The translations under genes were made by a program, and so were the position numbers. From DASXKD01 sp963806145 (GTDB taxonomy: Bacteria > Actinomycetota > Actinomycetes > Streptosporangiales > Streptosporangiaceae), in contig CAWDXD010000006.1 of the NCBI GenBank assembly GCA_963806145.1, positions 1-64,000 of the forward strand: a stretch of DNA of 64,000 bases, in the 5' to 3' direction. Under the pieces are notes generated by a model. The model searched no databases and was not told where the DNA came from. It saw only the letters and a program-made list of their open reading frames with translations. This document shows positions 46,063-55,181 of this stretch, piece by piece; positions within the stretch are counted from its first letter, which is position 1; every line of letters starts with the position of its first letter.

Positions 46063-47136
46063 ATGGCTGACAGCGGGTATGTGGATCTACGCTCGGACAC
46101 GGTGACCAGGCCCACCGCGGCGATGCGGCGGGCCATGGCTGACGCCGAGGTGGGCGATGACCTGTTCGGTGACGATCCGACGGTCATCCGGCTGCAGGAG
46201 CAGGCCGCCGGGCTGACCGGCAAGCAGGCCGCGCTCTACCTGCCCACCGGCACGCTGTGCAACCAGATCGCGCTGCACGTGCTGGCCGGCCCCGGGCACG
46301 TCGTGGTGTGCGAGCAGGCCGCGCACGTCGGCACGCACGAACTGATCTCGTCGGCGATGCTGTCGTCGATCACGTTCCGCACTATCGCGGGCCGGCCGCA
46401 CGGCCTGCTGACCGCCGCCCAGGTAGCGGCCGCGGTGGAGCCGGTGCCCTACGACCCCGCCGTGGTGGGCCTTGTCACGGTGGAAAACACCCACCAGGTG
46501 GGCGGCGGCACGGTGATGCCGGCCGGCGCGCTGGCGGAGATCGCGGCGGTCTGCGCCGCCCGGGGGGTGCCGCTCTACCTGGACGGCGCGCGTATCTTCA
46601 ACGCGTGCACGGTGAGCGGCACGCCGGTGTCGCAGTACGCCGCGCAGGCCAGCGCGATGATGTTCTGCCTGTCCAAGGGGCTCGGCGCGCCGATCGGCTC
46701 GATCCTGGCCGGAGACGCCGGGTTCATCGAGGAGGCGCTGCGGCTGAAGATCCTCTTCGGCGCCGGTTGGCGGCAGGCCGGGATCATGGCGGCGGCCGGG
46801 CTGATCGCCCTGGCCGAGGGGCCGGGGCGGCTGGCCGATGACCACGAGAACGCCCGCAGGCTGGCCGAGGGGATCGCCGCGATCCTGCCTGGGCACGTCG
46901 ACCTGACCGCGGTGCAGACCAACATCGTGTTCGTGGACGTGGCGGGCACCGGGCAGCCGCTGCACGCGTGGACCGCCGCCCTGGCGGGCGAGGGCACGCT
47001 GGCGACGATCGTCGCGGGCAGGCTCCGGATGCTCACCCACGCGGACGTGGATGCGGCCGACGTTGACACCGCGCTGGGAGCGTTCCGCCGGGTTGCCGCC
47101 GCCTTCGGCGTGCCGTCCCCGGCCTCCGCGCACTGA
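46063..47136 (+). CDS. ltaE: Low-specificity L-threonine aldolase
   Basis: A 357-residue fold-type I PLP enzyme cleaving threonine or allo-threonine to glycine and acetaldehyde. YVDLRSDTVTRPTAAMRRAM, EVGDDLFGDDPTV, LPTGTLCNQIAL, VENTHQVGGGTVMP, LYLDGARIFNA and the PLP lysine near 205 in FCLSKGLGAPIGS are all present. The ATG at 46063 is preferred because GGAAGGGCGG precedes it; an ATG at 46042 lacks a ribosome binding site. Probably co-transcribed with the RibD-like gene, 41 nt upstream. Confidence 0.92.
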   Translation: MADSGYVDLRSDTVTRPTAAMRRAMADAEVGDDLFGDDPTVIRLQEQAAGLTGKQAALYLPTGTLCNQIALHVLAGPGHVVVCEQAAHVGTHELISSAMLSSITFRTIAGRPHGLLTAAQVAAAVEPVPYDPAVVGLVTVENTHQVGGGTVMPAGALAEIAAVCAARGVPLYLDGARIFNACTVSGTPVSQYAAQASAMMFCLSKGLGAPIGSILAGDAGFIEEALRLKILFGAGWRQAGIMAAAGLIALAEGPGRLADDHENARRLAEGIAAILPGHVDLTAVQTNIVFVDVAGTGQPLHAWTAALAGEGTLATIVAGRLRMLTHADVDAADVDTALGAFRRVAAAFGVPSPASAH

Positions 47137-47166
47137 GGGCGGGAACCGCCGCGCCCTCCGTCCTTC

Positions 47167-47214
47167 GTGATCATGACTTAGGTGGGGTGATAGGCCCCCC
47201 AAAGTCATGATCAC
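47167..47214 (+). terminator. Hairpin after ltaE
   Basis: Perfect 13-bp arms GTGATCATGACTT (47167-47179) and AAGTCATGATCAC (47202-47214), 30 nt after the stop codon, with an inner GGTGGGG/CCCCCC pairing. The GATCA core resembles the hairpin after prmC. Confidence 0.75.
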
Positions 47215-47426
47215 GGCTGCGGGCCGGGGACCCGCGCCAGCCTTGCCTCGATGTCCGCGATGGCCTGGCCCGTGCTGGTAACAGGATCCCGCACGCACCG
47301 AGTTCGACGGCCGCCGTCACGTTCGGCTCCACATATCGGACATGCGATATGCCCGGGGCTACATGTGAAGTGGATCACATCGAAGATGTCTGGGGTGTGG
47401 ACGGCGGCGCGCGCGGGCGGCTTACG

Positions 47427-48542
47427 CTACTGGGCGCTGGTGCCGGCAGGCGGGGCGGATGCCGGCAGTGACCCGGCGCCATCGTCGGCCGTCGGCGGCG
47501 CCTCAGCCTGGCTAGCTGGCGGCGCCTCAGCCTGGCTAGCTGGCGGCGCCTCAGCCTGGCTAGCGGACGGCGCCTCAGCCTGGCTAGCAGACGGCGCCTC
47601 CGGCTGGCTAGCGGACGGCGCCTCAGCACGGCCCGCGGACGGCGCGTCGCCGTTGGCGGCAGACTGCGCGGACTGGCTCTTACCCCGCGCCACCATGGCC
47701 GCCACCTGCGGATCCGCCAGCGCGGCGCCATAGCGGATCGCCACGAGCTTGCCCACGGCAGGGTGGCTGCCCAGCGGCGGGGCGCAGTCGGTGCTCGTCA
47801 GCGCGGCGATCGCCTCCAGCGTGCCCGAGGTCAGCTCCGGCCCGACCATGCAGGGTGCCAGGGCGACGCGCGGGACCGCCTGGCGCAACCGGGTGGCCGC
47901 ATCCTTGATGCTGTCGGGGTCGGTGAGCGACGCGGCGGCCACCGGCGTGGTGAGGCGGGACGCGAGCAGCACGGCGACCACCTCAGCCGCCTGCACCGCT
48001 TCGTCGCCGCCCACGGCGCCCACGATGACCCCGTCGGCAGCGGTCTCGGTCACGATGCTGATCCGGCCGACCCTGGCGGCGCGGGCCAGGCCGACGTCGG
48101 CCAGCCGCGCGTGCAGCGCCTCGGCGAGCAGCGGGTGGGGGCCCAGGGGGTCGGCGATGAGCAGCGGTGCCTCGGCCGCCGCGACCGCGTCTGAGATGGC
48201 CCGGTCCACCTCCGGGTTCGAAAACGGCATCAGCGGTACCACCACGCCGGCCAGGCTGCCCTCCTGGCTGACCAGGTCGGCAAGCACGTCCTCCAGGTGA
48301 TCCCTGTTGCCGCGCAGGAAGCCGATCCGCACCTCGGCGCCGGGGCAGGAAGCGGCCGCCATGTCGGCGATCCGCTCGGCGATCTCTTCGCTTTCTGGCC
48401 TGGCCGACCCTGGGACGGCGATCACCAGCGCGGGACTGTCGGACGGCAGTGAGAGCTGGTGCGGGCTGGAATGCCGCCCGGTCCGGCGGTATCGGGAGGT
48501 CCGGACCGGAAGGACCGCTCCCGGGTCCTGATCAGCGCTCAT
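47427..48542 (-). CDS. CbiX-like protein lacking the usual metal His, with repeat tail
   Basis: A 371-residue protein. After a polar head, two CbiX/sirohydrochlorin chelatase-like halves can be seen: LVIAVPGSARPESEEIAERI with IGFLRGNRDHLEDVLADL and VVVPLMPFSNPEVDRAI, then a second, more divergent half with LAPCMVGPELTSGTLEAIAA. In chelatases the first strand ends in GHGSR with a metal-binding His; here it reads VPGSARP, so that His is replaced by Pro and chelation is doubtful. The last 75 residues are octapeptide repeats (EAPSASQA, EAPPASQA). Start ATG 48542, with TACGAT 8 nt upstream (leaderless-like). Confidence 0.7.
   Translation of the reverse strand: MSADQDPGAVLPVRTSRYRRTGRHSSPHQLSLPSDSPALVIAVPGSARPESEEIAERIADMAAASCPGAEVRIGFLRGNRDHLEDVLADLVSQEGSLAGVVVPLMPFSNPEVDRAISDAVAAAEAPLLIADPLGPHPLLAEALHARLADVGLARAARVGRISIVTETAADGVIVGAVGGDEAVQAAEVVAVLLASRLTTPVAAASLTDPDSIKDAATRLRQAVPRVALAPCMVGPELTSGTLEAIAALTSTDCAPPLGSHPAVGKLVAIRYGAALADPQVAAMVARGKSQSAQSAANGDAPSAGRAEAPSASQPEAPSASQAEAPSASQAEAPPASQAEAPPASQAEAPPTADDGAGSLPASAPPAGTSAQ
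47497..47640 (-). repeat. Six 24-nt tandem repeats coding for octapeptides
   Basis: Units begin GGCGCCTC at 47497, 47521, 47545, 47569, 47593 and 47617 (plus-strand reading); the first three are nearly identical. They encode EAPSASQA-type octapeptides at the C-terminus of the CbiX-like protein. Unit number may vary between strains. Confidence 0.9.
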
Positions 48543-48790
48543 ATCAGCGCATCGTAACCAAGCAGGCCCCCTCAGTGCGGACAATTCGGGTCACAGCTGT
48601 CTATCGGGCTCGCTGTGCCCGCCTCCGGACAATCGCGCGGCATGCGAGCGGCGCCGGATCGCCGCCGCCGCCAGGCCGGCGCTTCCCGGATCTGGATGAC
48701 GGCACCCCCATACCCCCGGCCATCCTTGGTCACCCGTTTACGGCCAAACGACACAAAACCTGGGCAAAAGCGGACGTCAGCGGCCCGACG

Positions 48791-49450
48791 TCAGAACAGC
48801 CTGAGCGAGTCGTCCACGGCGCCGCGCATGGTGTCGTAGTCCAGGGTCACGCACCTGATGCCCCGGTCCTCGGCGAGCACCCGGGCCTGGGGCCTGATCT
48901 CCTGGGCCGCGAACACGCCGCGCACCGGGGACAGCGCCGGGTCCCGGTTGAGCAGTTCGAGGTATCGCGTCAACTGCTCGACTCCGTCGATGTCCCCGCG
49001 CCTCTTTATCTCCACGGCCACGGCCGCCGAGCCCTCGTCCCGGCACATCAGGTCCACCGGGCCGATCGCGGTCGGGTACTCCCGGCGGACCAGGCGCCAG
49101 CCCTGGCCGAGCAGTTGTACCTGTGCGGCGAGCAGTTCCTGCAGGTGCGCCTCGACGCCGTCCTTCCGCAGCCCCGGGTCCACCCCGAGTTCGTGGCTGG
49201 AGTCGTGCAGCACCTCTTCGAGCGTGATGCGCAGTTCCTCGCCGCCCTTGCTGACCACCCGCCAGGCACCCGGTGACTCCTCCAGCCGGCACGGCGGCGA
49301 CATCCAGTTCAGCGGCTTATAGGAGCCGCCGTCGGAATGGACGAGCACCGAGCCGTCCGCTTTGACGATGAGCAGGCGCGTCGCCATCGGCAGATGCGCG
49401 CTGAGCCGCCCCACGTAGTCCACGCTGCACCGCGCAATGACAAGCCGCAC
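48791..49450 (-). CDS. nucS: Mismatch-specific endonuclease NucS/EndoMS
   Basis: A 219-residue nuclease that replaces MutSL mismatch repair in actinobacteria by cutting both strands at G-T, G-G or T-T mismatches. N-terminal RLVIARCSVDYVGRLSAHLP and RLLIVKADGSVLVHSDGGSYKPLNWM. The C-terminal nuclease core has GPVDLMCRDEG and VAVEIKRRGDIDGVEQL, giving the D...E-x-K active site, and ends in SLRLF, a likely beta-clamp contact. The GTG at 49450 matches the family N-terminus; the frame extends 14 codons upstream. TAGAGT lies 8 nt before the GTG. Confidence 0.93.
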   Translation of the reverse strand: MRLVIARCSVDYVGRLSAHLPMATRLLIVKADGSVLVHSDGGSYKPLNWMSPPCRLEESPGAWRVVSKGGEELRITLEEVLHDSSHELGVDPGLRKDGVEAHLQELLAAQVQLLGQGWRLVRREYPTAIGPVDLMCRDEGSAAVAVEIKRRGDIDGVEQLTRYLELLNRDPALSPVRGVFAAQEIRPQARVLAEDRGIRCVTLDYDTMRGAVDDSLRLF

Positions 49451-49621
49451 GAGAGGTAACTCTAGTGCGGCGACCGGTAACGTTTGCCTCATTCCCTCCG
49501 CGGCCGATATGGCTGTGGGCCGGCACCTGGTCCGCCTCGTTCTGGGTTGTTATCAGGTCCTCGGCGTCGGCGCCCGGGCCGTCCCCGAACTGGGCATCCG
49601 GCGCGCACGCGTGGCACGAGA

Positions 49622-51616
49622 TTAGGCCGGCATGTACCTCTCGAACCAGGTCACGAGCCGGGTCAGGTAATCAGTGACGGCCGGGAACCGGCTGACACCG
49701 TGTCCTTCCCGGGGGTAGATCACCAGTTCGGAGTCGACGCCATGACTGATCAGTGCCTGGTAGAACTCTCTGGCCTGGCCGGCCGGCGTGCACCGGTCCT
49801 TCGCGCCCGCTGTGAGCAGGGTCGGCGTCCTGGCCTTACTCGCGTGCATAACCGGACTGCGTGTGTGCAGCTGGTTGCCGATTTCCCCGGGATTGGCGTT
49901 GTCCAGGAACCACAGTCCCCAGCGGGGGATGTTGGTCGTGAACGTGAAGCTGTACCACTCAGTCACCGGCGAGCCGGCCACGGCGGCCTTGAACCTCTGG
50001 TCCTGGGTCACCAGCCAAGCAGACATGAACCCGCCGTAGCTGACGCCCATCGTGCCGATCCGCGCCGGGTCGGCGATGCCGCGCTCGATCATTGCGTCGA
50101 TTCCGGACAGGTAGTCGTGGGTGTCCGCGCCGCCCATGTCGCCGACGACCGCGGCGGCGAACTCCTGGCCCCGCCCGGAGCTACCGCGCGGGTTCGGGAG
50201 CAGGACGGCATATCCGCGGGAGACCAGCAGGGGTACCGCGTAGTCACGCATCGTCCAGCTCCGCTGGTAGGCCCCGATCGGCCCGCCGTGGACGTGCAAG
50301 ACCAGCGGGAACGGCCTGGCTCCGGGAGGCGTGCACAGGACTCCTTCGATCGGTGTCCCGTCGGGCGCGCTCCAGGCGACGTTCGCCGCCGAGCCCGCGA
50401 CCGATCGGATGTAGTCGGTGCCGGCATGGGCCAGGGAGGCCAGCACCTGGTCGGCGCCCACGCCGACGATCGCGATCTCCTGCGGAAGGTCGTAGTCGTC
50501 CCGGACCACCACGACCCGGCCGTCGGACGTGAAGGCGCCGGCCGGGTAGAACCAGCTCGCCCACGACTGCGCGGACGCCGTCAGTTCCTTGCCGGTGATC
50601 GTCTCCGGCAGGGGCCCCTCCCCGGCGTCGGCGATCCCGGCCACACTGTCCAGATGGCGCTGGCCGATGTAGCCGAGCCGCGTTCTGTCGATCCACTGGA
50701 CCGCGGTGACATCTGTCCCGGCGGTGTCTACGGTGCACCTGGTACCGGCCACCAGGTCCAGCAGGATCAGGTCTCCCGCCACGATCCACCGGTCGCTGCA
50801 TACGGCCCCCACCACGGCGGCCCTCGTACCGTCGGACGTCCCGGCAGGCAGCCCGAGCTGGACGTCACTGCGGAGCAGTTCGGTCACCTCACCCGTCGAG
50901 ATGTCAAGCCGGCTGAGCACCGCGGAGTACCAATCGTCCTCGCTGGGCTGTTCGCTGGTGATTGCCAGCACATGCCCGGAGCCGGACCAGGCCGCCTCCC
51001 AGACGTTCAGCCCGTCGGGCGAGACCCTGGCGAGCTCGCCTGAGGCCGGCGTGTAGAGCCACAGGCTGCGCCAGGCATCCTCCGGCGTCCCGGCCTCGAC
51101 CTCCGGGTACCAGGACGGCAACCCGGACTCGCCCGAGCCGACCGTTCCCGATCCCTGCGCGTCAGCCATCTCCGCTCCGAGCCCGGCGACCCCTAGCAAG
51201 ATCCGGGTACCGTCCGGTGACCACGCGAGATACTCGACCGTGCCGGGGACAGCAAGCGCTGGCCGGGCCTCGCCGAGCTGCCCGTCGGCCAGCAGGTAGA
51301 GCTGGAACACCTCAGCCTTGGCCCGGTCGGACAGGAAGGCCAGGGATGACCCGTCCGGCGCAAGCCGGGCGGCCTTGGCTGACCCGCCACCGGAAGTCAG
51401 CGCGCGCAGCGCGCCGTCCCACACCTCGTACAGGGCGGTGCGCGGCAGCCCGTCGAGTTCGTCATAGACCGATCCGGTCACCACGATGCGGCTGGCGTCG
51501 GTCGTCGTGACGAGGTCGGTGACATGGTGCGGCCTGCCGAAAGCCGGCTCGTGCAGCCGCCGGAGATGCTCGGCGACTGCGGCGTACTCAGGGGATTCCC
51601 GCAGGTCTTTGCGCAT
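49622..51616 (-). CDS. S9-family prolyl oligopeptidase-like serine peptidase
   Basis: A 664-residue protein. The N-terminal two thirds form a beta-propeller with WD/PD-like strands (LAPDGSSLAFLSDRAKAEVF, YLAWSPDGTRILLG). The C-terminal alpha/beta hydrolase (from about 420) has LHVHGGPIGAYQRSWTMRDY, GYAVLLPNPRGSSGRGQEF, nucleophile Ser in MGVSYGGFMSAWL, Asp in TAGAKDRCTP and His in YPREGHGVSR. It is probably a cytosolic oligopeptidase or acylaminoacyl peptidase; no signal peptide. ATG 51616 or GTG 51634 are both possible starts. Confidence 0.88.
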   Translation of the reverse strand: MRKDLRESPEYAAVAEHLRRLHEPAFGRPHHVTDLVTTTDASRIVVTGSVYDELDGLPRTALYEVWDGALRALTSGGGSAKAARLAPDGSSLAFLSDRAKAEVFQLYLLADGQLGEARPALAVPGTVEYLAWSPDGTRILLGVAGLGAEMADAQGSGTVGSGESGLPSWYPEVEAGTPEDAWRSLWLYTPASGELARVSPDGLNVWEAAWSGSGHVLAITSEQPSEDDWYSAVLSRLDISTGEVTELLRSDVQLGLPAGTSDGTRAAVVGAVCSDRWIVAGDLILLDLVAGTRCTVDTAGTDVTAVQWIDRTRLGYIGQRHLDSVAGIADAGEGPLPETITGKELTASAQSWASWFYPAGAFTSDGRVVVVRDDYDLPQEIAIVGVGADQVLASLAHAGTDYIRSVAGSAANVAWSAPDGTPIEGVLCTPPGARPFPLVLHVHGGPIGAYQRSWTMRDYAVPLLVSRGYAVLLPNPRGSSGRGQEFAAAVVGDMGGADTHDYLSGIDAMIERGIADPARIGTMGVSYGGFMSAWLVTQDQRFKAAVAGSPVTEWYSFTFTTNIPRWGLWFLDNANPGEIGNQLHTRSPVMHASKARTPTLLTAGAKDRCTPAGQAREFYQALISHGVDSELVIYPREGHGVSRFPAVTDYLTRLVTWFERYMPA

Positions 51617-51779
51617 AGTCCGGGATGATCTCACGTACTAGGGGGTGCCGCTATCGGCCAGGCCACCCCCGGCCGGCGCGGGTCCCGGGAGGCCCCGTGC
51701 TGCTCGCGTCGGGGTGCACGTACCCGGGACGCGCGCGGGACACCGCTTGCGCGCCGCCTACGCGAGTACTCGCTGGTGC

Positions 51780-52535
51780 CTAACGTTCGCCTGAGGGTTC
51801 CTGCTTCGACACAACACTTGGCGGGGGGCACCCGAGCAGATCGAGGTCGCGCGCGCAGAAGCCGTGGTGCGCCCACTCCTCGTCCAGCACCACGTGCACG
51901 CACTCGAGCACCGACTTGCCCCTGGCGTACGGCGGCCAGCCTCGGCCCGCTGGCACTGGCGCGGGCGCCGACAGCTCATCGGGCGTAACGGTCGACAGCC
52001 AACGCTCTAGCTCGGCGCCCTGCTCGCCGCGCGCGGCCAGCACCTCGTCGAGGCTCGGGGCCGCTGCTCGATCCAGGCCCTGCTCCTCTTGGTCGGGGAC
52101 GAACTCGGACGCCAAGCCGATCGCGGTGAACGGCTCGGCCGACCCCAGGCAGCAGCGCCGGAACCACGAGTCGTGCACGAACACCAGATGGCGCAGAGTC
52201 TCCACCGCCGACCACTCGCCTCCGGCACGCTGGTTCTCCGAACCCTTGGGCATCCACCGGAGCCGCCCGAGCGTCGCAGCCCAGTCCGCCCGAAGCTGCC
52301 GGAAGGCTTCCCGCAGGTCGGCCGGATCGGCCGAGCGGATCAGCAGCCGCACTGGATGCCGCCGGTCAAGCTCGGCCTCCACGTACGACGTCACCTCGAC
52401 TCCGTTAACCACCAGGTTCCTGACCAGCCCGTCGATCACAGCGTCCTGCATCACCACCCCGATCAGACGGGCCCGGGTCAAGTCGCACTCACGAAATTCG
52501 GCATCGGTCAGGTCCTGGTCCTCAAATCTCGCCAT
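51780..52535 (-). CDS. DinB-like protein with pentapeptide-repeat N-terminus
   Basis: A 251-residue protein. The N-terminus MARFEDQDLTDAEFRECDL with TRARLIGVVMQDAVIDGLV carries a few pentapeptide repeats. The rest is a DinB/mycothiol-transferase-like four-helix bundle: LREAFRQLRADWAATLGRL, EWSAVETLRHLVFVHDSW with a candidate metal His, and VLECVHVVLDEEWAHHGF with further His residues. DinB-fold enzymes in actinobacteria often use mycothiol or other thiols; the substrate here is unknown. ATG 52535 chosen because the frame upstream lacks coding character. Confidence 0.75.
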   Translation of the reverse strand: MARFEDQDLTDAEFRECDLTRARLIGVVMQDAVIDGLVRNLVVNGVEVTSYVEAELDRRHPVRLLIRSADPADLREAFRQLRADWAATLGRLRWMPKGSENQRAGGEWSAVETLRHLVFVHDSWFRRCCLGSAEPFTAIGLASEFVPDQEEQGLDRAAAPSLDEVLAARGEQGAELERWLSTVTPDELSAPAPVPAGRGWPPYARGKSVLECVHVVLDEEWAHHGFCARDLDLLGCPPPSVVSKQEPSGER

Positions 52536-52667
52536 GCCGGGCAGTATCCACCGGAGTACTGACACCCCGTGCCAGGACGGCGGGGTTGCGAATCCCGGGC
52601 GTGGCGGCACTCGCGAGGCCACCTGGACCTGTTATCCCGGCGGCCCATGTATAGCTAGCCGGGGCTG

Positions 52668-53234
52668 TCAGCGGGCCGGGTTCCCTTCCGCCGCTGCCCT
52701 GATGACGGCATGAACCCTTCCCTCGGGGAAGAACACGGTGAGATTCCGCGCCGCGGCAAGAGCCCGGTCACGGGCCTCGCCGCCGAGCTGGCGCGTTGCC
52801 CGCACGGCATACGTGGCCGCCCGGCGCCGGACTCCAGCGCGGTATCGCCCGATGTCCATGCTGATCGTCACGCCGTGAGCACCGGCCAGCTCCAGCGCCC
52901 CGGCGGTGATCTTCTTGCCCTTGGCCGAGTTGCATTCCTGGTGCAGGAGCTGAAGATTCCAGCGGCGATGCGGCCCGCCGTAAACCCTCGGGATGATGTG
53001 ATCGATCGCGGTGCCGCGCGGAGAATCAGGCAAGTAATCCCCGCACCACGGGCAGCGCCAGCGCTGCGCCTCCACCAGTTCGGTCATGAATGCCAGGCTG
53101 TGCGATGCCCACGGCACCACCTCGACGTCATGCTGGCCATCACCGGCCCGGCCGCCAAACGGCCAGCGGCAGAACCTCTCCCCGGCAGGCACCGGCAACC
53201 CGCACACACCGCACCAGCCAGGCTCCGCAGACAC
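52668..53234 (-). CDS. HNH endonuclease-family protein
   Basis: A 188-residue protein. N-terminal zinc-ribbon-like CGVCGLPVPAGERFC, then a central HNH module: CPWCGDYL, TAIDHIIPRVYGGPHRRWNL, and LLHQECNSAKGKK, with the H-N-H residues intact. The C-terminal third is Ala/Arg-rich. HNH proteins of this kind occur as free-standing nucleases in many actinobacterial genomes; whether it belongs to a phage, defence system or host is unclear, and no methyltransferase or other defence gene is adjacent. TAGCTT 6 nt before the GTG suggests a leaderless mRNA. Confidence 0.8.
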   Translation of the reverse strand: MSAEPGWCGVCGLPVPAGERFCRWPFGGRAGDGQHDVEVVPWASHSLAFMTELVEAQRWRCPWCGDYLPDSPRGTAIDHIIPRVYGGPHRRWNLQLLHQECNSAKGKKITAGALELAGAHGVTISMDIGRYRAGVRRRAATYAVRATRQLGGEARDRALAAARNLTVFFPEGRVHAVIRAAAEGNPAR

Positions 53235-53511
53235 CAGGCCAAGCTAACCGGACGGCCGGACATTCGCGGCAGCCGCTGATGGGGGCGAGCAGGACCTCGC
53301 GGCGGCCGGCTCGCAGCGCGATCCGCTGCCGATACCCAGGTGAGCAACCTTGCCGGGCGACGTGCTGCGCACGAATCGCCGCCGATCGGGGCGGTTCGGT
53401 CGCAGCTTTCTCGTGCGCTCGCGGTGGCTCGTTGCAGGCGATTCTGTGGCGGCATCCCGACGGTGCTCACCTGTTAGGGGGCTGCTGGCCCGGAGGCGCC
53501 CGCTGTGTTGC

Positions 53512-54099
53512 TCATGCGGGGCTGGCTGGCGGGGTTGCCGGGGCGGGGCGGTCTTGCAGGTCGGCCAGGACTAGGACCAGCCGCGTCCAGGTTCCCTCGT
53601 CGGGTTCGGCGGGCCGGGCGGTGATCTGGGCGAGGTGGCCGCGCAGGTCGGCCAGCGCCTCGTCGGTCAGCCGCAGCGCGGCCCGGGTCACGTCGACCTC
53701 CCGGCGGCGGCCTGCCTGCTTGGCCTGGAATGCCGTGGTGATGTCCATCGTGGTGGCCTCCAGCACCGATGAGAGGAATGCGGCGGTCTCCTGCGGGCTG
53801 GCGTCGTCGCCGGGGGGCTCGGTTTCGGCCGGGGCGTACACTCGTTCGGCCTTGCCCCGGGCCAGCCGCCGGTACTCGGCGACCTCGATCAGCCCGGCCT
53901 GCTCGAGCTGGCCGAGGTGGTAGTAGAGACGGTCGGCGGGCAGGCCGGCGCAGCCCGCCAGCTCCCGCGCCGACCGGGGCTGCTCCATCAGCCACTCCAC
54001 CAGCCGGATCCGCAGCGGGCCGGCCAGCGCCTTGTGCACGCCGTGCCAGCCCTTCGCCGCCGGCGGGCGGGCCGGGGCCGGGCCGCCGCCGGTACTCAT
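53512..54099 (-). CDS. ArsR-like winged-helix transcriptional regulator
   Basis: A 195-residue protein. Residues about 20-90 form a winged helix (HKALAGPLRIRLVEWL, SARELAGCAGLPADRLYYHL, LEQAGLIEVAEYRRLARGKA). The helical C-terminal part (FLSSVLEATTMDITTAFQAK, REVDVTRAALRLTDEALADL) may bind a ligand or dimerise. No metal-binding Cys pattern is visible. Its ATG overlaps the stop codon of the DUF1707 gene as ATGA, so the two are coupled, and it may regulate that membrane protein. Confidence 0.8.
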   Translation of the reverse strand: MSTGGGPAPARPPAAKGWHGVHKALAGPLRIRLVEWLMEQPRSARELAGCAGLPADRLYYHLGQLEQAGLIEVAEYRRLARGKAERVYAPAETEPPGDDASPQETAAFLSSVLEATTMDITTAFQAKQAGRRREVDVTRAALRLTDEALADLRGHLAQITARPAEPDEGTWTRLVLVLADLQDRPAPATPPASPA

Positions 54100-54509
54100 C
54101 GGTGGGCAGCGGCGGCGGCAGCCGCGGCGATGATCAGGATCCACGCCCAGGTCGGGATGCCGGCCAGCTGCCGCCGCGACGGCTGCCCGCCGCCTATCCC
54201 GCGGCGGGACAGCAGCCAGCAGGCGGCCCCCGCGGGCGGGCACAGGCACAGGAGCAGGCACAGCAGCCACGGGTCGGGCGCCATGGCCGGCCGCGCGGGC
54301 CGTACGTCCGCGCCGGGCAGGTCTGCGGTCAGGGCATGCAGCTGGTCCCTGGTCCGCGCCGCGAGGGCGGCGCCCACCCGGTCCCCGAGTTCGGCCTGGG
54401 TCAGCCGGCCGTCGGCGAAGTGACGCTGCAGCTGCGCCACTACCTGGTCCCGTTCGCCGTCGGAGGCGCGGATGGCCTGGCCGGCCTGCTGTGTGATGGC
54501 GTCGCTCAT
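54096..54509 (-). CDS. DUF1707 domain membrane protein
   Basis: A 137-residue protein. Residues about 15-70 form a DUF1707 domain (IRASDGERDQVVAQLQRHFA, DGRLTQAELGDRVGAALAAR). Two membrane segments follow: PWLLCLLLCLCPPAGAACWL and the C-terminal PTWAWILIIAAAAAAAA. DUF1707 is common on small actinobacterial membrane proteins of unknown function. First gene of a two-gene unit with the winged-helix regulator. Confidence 0.8.
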   Translation of the reverse strand: MSDAITQQAGQAIRASDGERDQVVAQLQRHFADGRLTQAELGDRVGAALAARTRDQLHALTADLPGADVRPARPAMAPDPWLLCLLLCLCPPAGAACWLLSRRGIGGGQPSRRQLAGIPTWAWILIIAAAAAAAAHR

Positions 54510-54827
54510 CGGGGGCTCCGTCGCGGGATGTCGGCTTCTGGGCAGTCCGGCGGCCTGGGTGCGCGGTGCCGGGCCGGTGCTATCGGCGGCTCGCCGGGCG
54601 GGTTGCCCGCAGGCGGGGCCGCGGCACCCCGTGACCTTTGCTGGAGTATCTTTCTTTCATTGAAAAGTATTACAACAGATTATGCCTGTCAAGCTGGCGG
54701 TAACTCTCCGCGGGACGGCGGCCCGGCCCCGGAATTCTTCGCAAGACCGCCTCGGCGGATGTCGATCCGCGGCGGGCACGTTCGTGTAGCAGGTGAGAGC
54801 ACCCGCGATCACCGGGAGGAACACGCG
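54510..54827. promoter_or_regulatory. Divergent promoter region with an AT-rich core
   Basis: About 320 nt between the DUF1707 gene (minus) and the YCII gene (plus). A stretch at 54650-54690 (with TCTTTCTTTCATTGAAAAGT) is strikingly AT-rich for this genome and is the likely site of one or both promoters. No gene is seen here. Confidence 0.45.
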
Positions 54828-55181
54828 ATGAAGCAGTACCTGATCAGCATCTACCAGCCCGACGGGCCGCCACCGCCGCCGGAGATCCTGGACAAGGTGA
54901 TGGCCGACATCGAGGCGATTCGCGCCGAACTGCGGGAAGCCGGGTCCTGGGTCTTCGGGGCCGGCCTGCATGCCCCGAGCACCGCGACCGTGCTGCGGCA
55001 CAAGGACGGCGACGTGCTCGTCACGGACGGCCCGTTCGCCGAGGGCAAGGAGCACCTGGGCGGCTTCACCATCGTCAAGGCTCCCGACCTGGACGCGGCG
55101 CTGGGGTGGGGCCGCCGCTACGCGCTGGTGACCAGCCTGCCCATCGAGGTGCGCCCGTTCCAGGGCGAGACCGAGGACTGA
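54828..55181 (+). CDS. YCII-family protein paired with ECF sigma factor
   Basis: A 117-residue YCII/DGPF-domain protein: MKQYLISIYQPDG, EAGSWVFGAGLHAPSTATVL, GDVLVTDGPFAEGKEHLGGF and the C-terminal SLPIEVRPFQGETED. DGPF proteins are regularly encoded just before an ECF sigma factor of the long, TPR-tailed type, as here; their role is unproven. GGAGGA 7 nt before the ATG. The last base of its stop codon is the first base of the sigma factor's apparent ATG (TGATG). Confidence 0.9.
   Translation: MKQYLISIYQPDGPPPPPEILDKVMADIEAIRAELREAGSWVFGAGLHAPSTATVLRHKDGDVLVTDGPFAEGKEHLGGFTIVKAPDLDAALGWGRRYALVTSLPIEVRPFQGETED

Noticed and set aside
47497..47640. Possible CRISPR array or regulatory iterons
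   Set aside because: The 24-nt units are tandem without spacers and are in frame inside the CbiX-like gene as octapeptide codons.
52668..55181. Possible defence island around the HNH nuclease
   Set aside because: Neighbours are a DinB-like protein, a DUF1707/HTH pair and a YCII protein; no methyltransferase, ATPase, helicase or toxin-antitoxin partner is present.
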